This document shows positions 59,301-64,000 of a stretch of DNA of 64,000 nucleotides, piece after piece (position 1 is the first letter of the stretch; each line of letters begins with the position of its first letter). The notes beneath the pieces were generated by a model. The model was not told where the DNA came from and searched no databases. It saw only the letters and a list, made by a program, of their open reading frames with translations. The stretch is from assembly GCF_000025225.2 (NCBI RefSeq), contig NC_013895.2, positions 1,302,001 to 1,366,000 of the forward strand, written 5' to 3'. The position numbers were made by a program, and so were the translations under genes. This stretch comes from Mageeibacillus indolicus UPII9-5. GTDB taxonomy: Bacteria > Bacillota > Clostridia > Saccharofermentanales > Fastidiosipilaceae.

Positions 59301-62033
59301 TCATTTGCTTTTGACACTTTTGGCGCGTTTGACACGATAAAAAACAAGCTTATAAATTTCACCGGCCAAGAAAGGAACGCACCCCAAAGCAATTATAATA
59401 ACCCAATGTAGCAAGTCGAGCGGCACGGTCTTAAATATGACATTCAAAACCGGAACATAGAGAACCAACAACAGTAAAGCCATCGAAAGCAAGGTAGCAC
59501 CGGTCATAGTTTTGTTTGAGAAAAAGCCGATTTGCCAAATATTGAACCGTTCCGAGCGGCAGCTGTAAGCACGCAAAAGCTCGGCAAATATCAAAGTTGT
59601 GAACGCCATGGTCTTGGCTTCGAGCAGATCGCCGAACTGACCGCCGAACAGTTGATTGTTTTGCCCAATCAAAAAAGCAATGAACACGGCCGCAAAAATA
59701 GATACTGATTGAACCAAAATAGCTCCGATCATCTCGCGGTTAATTATTTGTTCAGACTTGCTCCGGGGCTTGAGACGCATAATGTCGGCGTCACCTTTTT
59801 CACGGCCTAAGGCTAAGGCCGGGAAGCTGTCCGTAATCAGGTTCAGCCACAAGAGCTGAATTGCTTCTAGCGGGGCTACCCCCATAACCATTGTCGTGAT
59901 AAAGATAACTAAGATTTCAGCGACATTGCAAGATAAAAGGAAACCGACAAATTTGCGGATGTTGCTGTAAATAATTCGACCTTCTTTTACCGCATGTACA
60001 ATCGTAGCAAAGTTGTCGTCCGTCAAAATCATATCGGCTGCGCCTTTAGCGACTTCCGTCCCGGTTATCCCCATTGCAACGCCGATATCGGCCTGTTTGA
60101 GTGCCGGAGCGTCATTCACTCCGTCGCCGGTCATCGAAGCTATATGTCCTTGATTGCGTAAGGCAGCAACTATCCTAACTTTGTGCTCCGGGGAAACACG
60201 TGCATAAACTGATGTCCGATCGACAATTTTTTCCAAATCAGCATCGGACATTTCATCCAATTCGGCACCGGTAACAATACCGTCTCCGGGGCGCAGCAAA
60301 CCGAGATCACGAGCAATGGCCGCGGCTGTATCCTTATAGTCACCCGTAATCATTACCGCTCTTATACCGGCTTCGTTGCAAACAGTTATCGCTTCGCCCG
60401 CTTCCGGACGAGCGGGGTCAATCATACCCATCAAACCGACAAAGGTCATCGCCTGTTCCGCTGTACTTTCGCCTGAAGCCAAATCAGCATGATCATGGTA
60501 AGCGAAAGCGAGCACCCGCAGTGCTGTACTGGCCATGGCCGAATTTGCTTGCGCTATGGCTGCCTTACGTTCCGCCGTCAAAGGCTTGACCCCGTCAGCG
60601 GTCATTTCGGTGTTACAGCGTTCCAAAACAATGTCTGGCGCACCCTTGGTCAAGGATACAACCGGAGCTTCTGCATAACCGTCACAGAATACCGACATCA
60701 TCTTACGATCCGAGTCGAACGGCAACTCGCCAAGTTTTCGGTGGTCGGCCTGCAATTTATCGCGGGTTATACCGGCTTTTGCGCCAGCCGTCAATAATGC
60801 GCCTTCCGTCGGATCTCCAAGGATGCTCCAAGCTTCACCTTCGTTCACCAATTCCGCCGCATTGCACAAGACCCCGATTTCCAGCAAACGCACGTCTGGT
60901 GCCGTAAGCGTAGCTTCATTGCCGTTCAAAGTGAACTTACCCTGCGGATTATATCCACCGCCGCTTACTTCGTACAAATCATTGCCCACATAAATGCGGG
61001 TTACCGTCATTTCATTTTGTGTCAAAGTACCAGTTTTGTCCGAACAAATCACATCAACGCAGCCCAAAGTTTCAACGGCAAGCAAGCGCTTAGCAATCGC
61101 GTTTTGGTCCGCCATTCGCTTCATTCCAATGGCCAAAACAATCGTCACAATCGCCGCCAAGCCTTCCGGAATAGCCGCTACGGCCAAGGCAACGGCCGTC
61201 TTGAAGCCTTCCAAAATCCCGGTCGGCGAATGGTCAACTACCACTTCCTCGACAAACACGACAGCACAAACCACGAGGCAAATGATTGCCAGCATTTTGC
61301 CCAACCGGTTCAGATTTTTCTGCAGCGGTGTTTGTTCTTCTTCGATGCCTTGTAATTTGGCAGCTATCTTACCAATTTCGCTATTGTTTCCGGTATCCGT
61401 GACTACACCCATGCCCCGTCCGTATGTGATAGCAGTTGAGCTGAAAAGCATGTTTTGACGGTCACCCAGGCCAAGATTTTCAGAGGTCTCAAATTCGGCA
61501 TTTTTCTCGACTGGAACAGATTCACCAGTCAAAGAAGCTTCCTCCGCTTTTAAATTTCTTGATTCTATCAGTCGCATATCGGCGGGAACGATGTCACCAG
61601 CTTCTAGCATTACGATATCACCCGGGACCAACTCCTCAGCCGGCAACATAGTTTGTCGCCCATCTCGCAAAACTCTGGCGTGCGGAGCGGCCATTTTTTG
61701 TAAGGCTTCCAAAGCTTTTTCCGCCTTGCCTTCTTGCACTACCCCCAAAACTGCATTAATAACAACTACAACTAAAATAACAGCAGCTTCAATTGCATCT
61801 CCGGTAAAAGCTGAGATCAAGCAGGCGATGATCAAAATTATAACCATTACGTCTGCGAGTTGCTGCAATATTTTTTGCCAAATCGTTACTTTCGCTTTTT
61901 CTTGCAAACTGTTAGGTCCATATTTTGCCTGGCGTTTGCTGACTTCTTCTGCCGATAAGCCTGTCCGGCTTTCAGTTTGTAATGCAGACATAATTGTTTC
62001 TGCAGTACCTTGATAAGGTAAATTATTGTTCAT
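59301..62033 (-). CDS. P-type Ca2+-transporting ATPase (PMCA/SERCA-like)
   Basis: 910-residue P2-type ATPase exporting Ca2+ and perhaps Mn2+. Cation-ATPase N-domain (LQTESRTGLSAEEVSKRQAKYGPN), TGES, helix M4 AIPEGLAAIVTIVLAIGM (ion site), DKTGTLT, KGAPD, GDGVNDAPALK and M6 LWLNLITDSFPALALG with the Asn and Asp ion ligands. GGAAGG precedes the ATG. The leader carries a candidate metal riboswitch with a terminator, which argues for metal-induced expression; Mn2+ would fit that family. Confidence 0.95.
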   Translation of the reverse strand: MNNNLPYQGTAETIMSALQTESRTGLSAEEVSKRQAKYGPNSLQEKAKVTIWQKILQQLADVMVIILIIACLISAFTGDAIEAAVILVVVVINAVLGVVQEGKAEKALEALQKMAAPHARVLRDGRQTMLPAEELVPGDIVMLEAGDIVPADMRLIESRNLKAEEASLTGESVPVEKNAEFETSENLGLGDRQNMLFSSTAITYGRGMGVVTDTGNNSEIGKIAAKLQGIEEEQTPLQKNLNRLGKMLAIICLVVCAVVFVEEVVVDHSPTGILEGFKTAVALAVAAIPEGLAAIVTIVLAIGMKRMADQNAIAKRLLAVETLGCVDVICSDKTGTLTQNEMTVTRIYVGNDLYEVSGGGYNPQGKFTLNGNEATLTAPDVRLLEIGVLCNAAELVNEGEAWSILGDPTEGALLTAGAKAGITRDKLQADHRKLGELPFDSDRKMMSVFCDGYAEAPVVSLTKGAPDIVLERCNTEMTADGVKPLTAERKAAIAQANSAMASTALRVLAFAYHDHADLASGESTAEQAMTFVGLMGMIDPARPEAGEAITVCNEAGIRAVMITGDYKDTAAAIARDLGLLRPGDGIVTGAELDEMSDADLEKIVDRTSVYARVSPEHKVRIVAALRNQGHIASMTGDGVNDAPALKQADIGVAMGITGTEVAKGAADMILTDDNFATIVHAVKEGRIIYSNIRKFVGFLLSCNVAEILVIFITTMVMGVAPLEAIQLLWLNLITDSFPALALGREKGDADIMRLKPRSKSEQIINREMIGAILVQSVSIFAAVFIAFLIGQNNQLFGGQFGDLLEAKTMAFTTLIFAELLRAYSCRSERFNIWQIGFFSNKTMTGATLLSMALLLLVLYVPVLNVIFKTVPLDLLHWVIIIALGCVPFLAGEIYKLVFYRVKRAKSVKSK

Positions 62034-62063
62034 GATGACAACCTTCCTTTTTTGACTGACGGT

Positions 62064-62185
62064 AAAAAAAAAGACCCGTCAGCACCAGTGTGCGTCCGTA
62101 GTCTCACTCTATCACGGCAGAACCAGGCTTGCGCCGGCTGTTGATCCTGCCCCCGTAAACGGTGGTTACTCCCTCTTTCGCTTCG
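62064..62185 (-). promoter_or_regulatory. Candidate yybP-ykoY-type (Mn2+) riboswitch with terminator platform
   Basis: In the ATPase leader (minus strand): GAGGGAGTAACC (around 62165-62175), hairpins CCG-TTTA-CGG and GGCAG...CTGCC with an inner GNRA-like GCAA loop, then GTGAGAC (62101-62107). GGGAGTA and TGAGAC at this distance are the conserved blocks of yybP-ykoY aptamers. An imperfect hairpin GAC-CG-GCAC...GTGC-CG-GTC runs straight into nine U residues (complement of 62064-62072) and reuses the GAC of the aptamer, so aptamer and terminator would exclude each other. The outer P1 helix is not obvious, so confidence is moderate. Confidence 0.58.
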
Positions 62186-62188
62186 TCT

Positions 62189-62217
62189 AGTATAGCTGAA
62201 TTGACCATGTTGTGCAA
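62189..62217 (-). promoter_or_regulatory. Promoter of the Ca2+/Mn2+ ATPase gene
   Basis: TTGCAC (complement of 62212-62217), 17-bp spacer, TATACT (complement of 62189-62194). The start of transcription falls just before the candidate riboswitch. Confidence 0.7.
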
Positions 62218-62247
62218 GCACGGCAACAAATCGTCCGGATATTTTTT

Positions 62248-62276
62248 TTGTTATGGGCCGAATAAATTGCTATAAT
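62248..62276 (+). promoter_or_regulatory. Promoter of the femX pair
   Basis: TTGTTA (62248-62253), 17-bp spacer, TATAAT (62271-62276), then AGGAGG and a TTG start codon. Confidence 0.75.
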
Positions 62277-62306
62277 GTTCAAGGTCTATGACAGGAGGAC
62301 AAATTA

Positions 62307-63539
62307 TTGCTTACAGTTCAAGAAATTGCTCCGGCCGCCTACGCGGCCATATTGAATACCTCTGATAGCCGGTATTTTTTTAATCAGATGGTTGAATACG
62401 GTCACGGCAAAGAGTCGGACGGAAACAAAGTTGATTATCTCGTTTTTCGCGACAAGGCCGGGGAACCGCAAGCCGTAGCCTTAGTTGTCTACTACCGATA
62501 TCATTATTTCTTCCGCTATGCCAACTGCATTTTCGGGCCGACAATGTTTCATACCGAACCGGAGCTTTTTGCTGAAGTTTTGGGTGTCTTACGAGATTTT
62601 TGTCTTAGAAAATTTAACGTTCGTTATATTCGTTGCAATCCGCTTTTGCCAGCCAATTTGTATGACGATATAATCAAAACAGAAACGGATGTCAGCGCCG
62701 ATTACGTCGCTCTGCTGTCCCGACTTGGCTTTAAACGAGTGGCCGGAGAATGGTACAGCAATCAAACCCTGCATGTGCGCTTCATTTACAGCAAAAAAAT
62801 CTCGGGTATGACCTATGATCAGATTTTAGCCACCGTAGATCCCGTGCTGCGGGTAAATTTGCGCAAATCAGAAAATGAAGACTTAAAATTTCGGTACCTA
62901 AACTATGACGAGTTGGATATTTTCGATGACTTGCTGCAAAAAACTTATGATCGTATGAACACGATAACCACTGTACGCCCCGAAATGAACCGCAATTTGT
63001 ATCGCTGCTTCGGCGATAAAATATATTTTCCGGTTGTATATATTGATTGCGCAGAAGCTTTGCAAAGATATGAAACTTTGCGCAGAGCGGTTTTGGCTGA
63101 TCAAGCCAAGCTTGATGAACGATATGCAGCAAAGCCGTCCACTAAGTATCGGAATTTAAGCCGGGATAACGCTGACCGACTGAATCGTCTGCAAAATTTA
63201 ACCGCCAAAGTAACTGAATTGCAAGCTGATCGGGGCAATTTGATCTACTTGTGCGGCGGGTGTTTCATTGAATCCGGACACGATTTTATTCACCTCTTGG
63301 GTGGCGGTGAAAAATCATTGATGAATCTGCACGGTATTCAGCTTTTGCACAGCCGTATGTTGCAATTGGCGGTCAGCAAAGGTTTCGAATATTATAATCT
63401 GTATGGATGCTCAGGCCTGCTCACGCCGGAAGATAACCAGGTCGATTATGGGGTGCTGCAGTTTAAACGTGCTTTTAGAGGCAATCTTGAAGAATTTATA
63501 GGGACTTATGAATATTGTAAGCCGACCGGAAAGTTTTAA
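62307..63539 (+). CDS. FemAB-family peptidyltransferase, first copy
   Basis: Predicted tRNA-dependent aminoacyltransferase that adds residues to the peptidoglycan interpeptide bridge. Two GNAT-like halves: FFNQMVEYGHGKESDGNKVDYLVFRD, NCIFGPTMF and IRCNPLLPANLYDD at the N-terminus; a coiled-coil insertion (about 250-310, LRRAVLADQAKLDERYAAKP); then IHLLGGGEKSLMNLHGIQLLHSRMLQLAVSKGFEYYNLYGCSG and a FKRAFRGNLEEFIGTYEY end. Length 410 fits FemX/FemA/MurM. The start is TTG behind ACAGGAGG. Confidence 0.92.
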   Translation: MLTVQEIAPAAYAAILNTSDSRYFFNQMVEYGHGKESDGNKVDYLVFRDKAGEPQAVALVVYYRYHYFFRYANCIFGPTMFHTEPELFAEVLGVLRDFCLRKFNVRYIRCNPLLPANLYDDIIKTETDVSADYVALLSRLGFKRVAGEWYSNQTLHVRFIYSKKISGMTYDQILATVDPVLRVNLRKSENEDLKFRYLNYDELDIFDDLLQKTYDRMNTITTVRPEMNRNLYRCFGDKIYFPVVYIDCAEALQRYETLRRAVLADQAKLDERYAAKPSTKYRNLSRDNADRLNRLQNLTAKVTELQADRGNLIYLCGGCFIESGHDFIHLLGGGEKSLMNLHGIQLLHSRMLQLAVSKGFEYYNLYGCSGLLTPEDNQVDYGVLQFKRAFRGNLEEFIGTYEYCKPTGKF

Positions 63540-63586
63540 AAGTTTAGAAGTTTTAGAAGTTTTAAGGCTCACGCAAGGAGAATATC

Positions 63587-64000
63587 ATGCTAAAGGTAAA
63601 CAAACTTGATAGCACAACTTATAAACAATTGCTGGCCGCCTCTAAAGTACGCTATTTTTTCAACCAAATGGGCGAGTTCGGCGAAAGCAAGATGGCAGAA
63701 GGAAACAAAGTTGACTACCTCTCTTTTTCCGACAGCTCAGGTGAAACACAAGCTTTAGCCCTGGTGGTCTACTATCAATACAAGAAAATTTTACATTATG
63801 GCAACTGTATTTTCGGGCCTACTTTGCTAAACCCCTCACCGAAATTGCTGGACGAGGTTTTACAAACGCTAAAAAAGACAGTTTTGCGGCATGCCGACGT
63901 GCGCTTCCTTCGCTGTAATCCGCTTATTCCGGCCAATTTGTATGAAGATGTCACCATGATCGCGGAAAATGTAGGTGACGACTACCGATCAATTTTCCGA
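63587..64000 (+). CDS. FemAB-family peptidyltransferase, second copy (partial)
   Basis: Runs off the window end. The 138 residues seen (YFFNQMGEFGESK.AEGNKVDYLSF, NCIFGPTLL, LRCNPLIPANLYEDV) align throughout with the upstream gene, so it is a tandem duplicate. Two such enzymes usually add successive bridge residues. CAAGGAG precedes the ATG. The 47-bp gap contains short AGTTTTAGA repeats. Confidence 0.93.
   Translation, partial: MLKVNKLDSTTYKQLLAASKVRYFFNQMGEFGESKMAEGNKVDYLSFSDSSGETQALALVVYYQYKKILHYGNCIFGPTLLNPSPKLLDEVLQTLKKTVLRHADVRFLRCNPLIPANLYEDVTMIAENVGDDYRSIFR

Overview
The window reads as chromosomal DNA of a low-to-moderate G+C Firmicute, probably a clostridial lineage from a mucosal habitat. 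Four things point there: a ctsR-mcsA-mcsB-clpC operon with a CtsR box, AGGAGG-type ribosome sites with frequent TTG and GTG starts, a long-form HPF, and FemAB-type cell-wall genes. The species is not identified from the sequence itself. Gene density is high. There are no rRNA genes, no CRISPR array and no recognisable insertion sequence; one tRNA (Leu, UAG) is present.

Layout. 1-5.9 kb: an amino-sugar uptake and catabolism operon (solute-binding protein, two permeases, N-acetylneuraminate lyase, GlcNAc-6-P deacetylase, MsmK-type ATPase), pointing to use of sialic acid or related amino sugars. 6-16.4 kb: metabolic and housekeeping genes (pyridoxine/HMP kinase, TcdA, threonine synthase, and a pcrA-yfbR-gtrA-folC gene string). 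16.5-25 kb: a complete type I restriction-modification island (hsdM, two hsdS loci, hsdR) with its own tyrosine recombinase. 25-37 kb: HPF, a processive glycosyltransferase, a lipase, a MurE-like ligase, a MATE pump, an MBL hydrolase, a MarR regulator, an OatA-like O-acetyltransferase and threonine aldolase. 38-45.7 kb: the CtsR/McsA/McsB/ClpC stress operon followed by a CpXC protein, then envelope-stress-like YtxH and DUF948 proteins. 46-49.4 kb: tRNA-Leu and a heavy-metal P-type ATPase with a small membrane partner. 49.9-59 kb: a CPBP-family membrane protease with a long disordered N-terminus, peptidase U32, MltG, TypA, Der, L32 and YceD. 59.3-64 kb: a Ca2+/Mn2+-type P-ATPase behind a candidate metal riboswitch, then two tandem FemX-like peptidyltransferases.

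The most striking element is the R-M island. Four copies of one 14-bp sequence (AAACAAGAATTTAG and its complement) bracket the second target-recognition half of each hsdS gene as inverted repeats. One half-gene is in the expressed orientation. The other is flipped, so its partner ends in a short NKNLVA stop tail. Flipping the first cassette would give the equivalent NKNLAA stop. The recombinase gene sits between the two cassettes. The silent cassette also carries an apparent one-base deletion.

A second theme is short tandem repeats, both in intergenic DNA and as in-frame expansions inside or at the ends of otherwise conserved enzymes (FolC, TcdA, YfbR, the CPBP protein; low-complexity tails on ThrC, McsB and PcrA). 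Cell-wall genes (MurE-like, OatA-like, MltG, FemX pair) suggest a modified, cross-bridged peptidoglycan.
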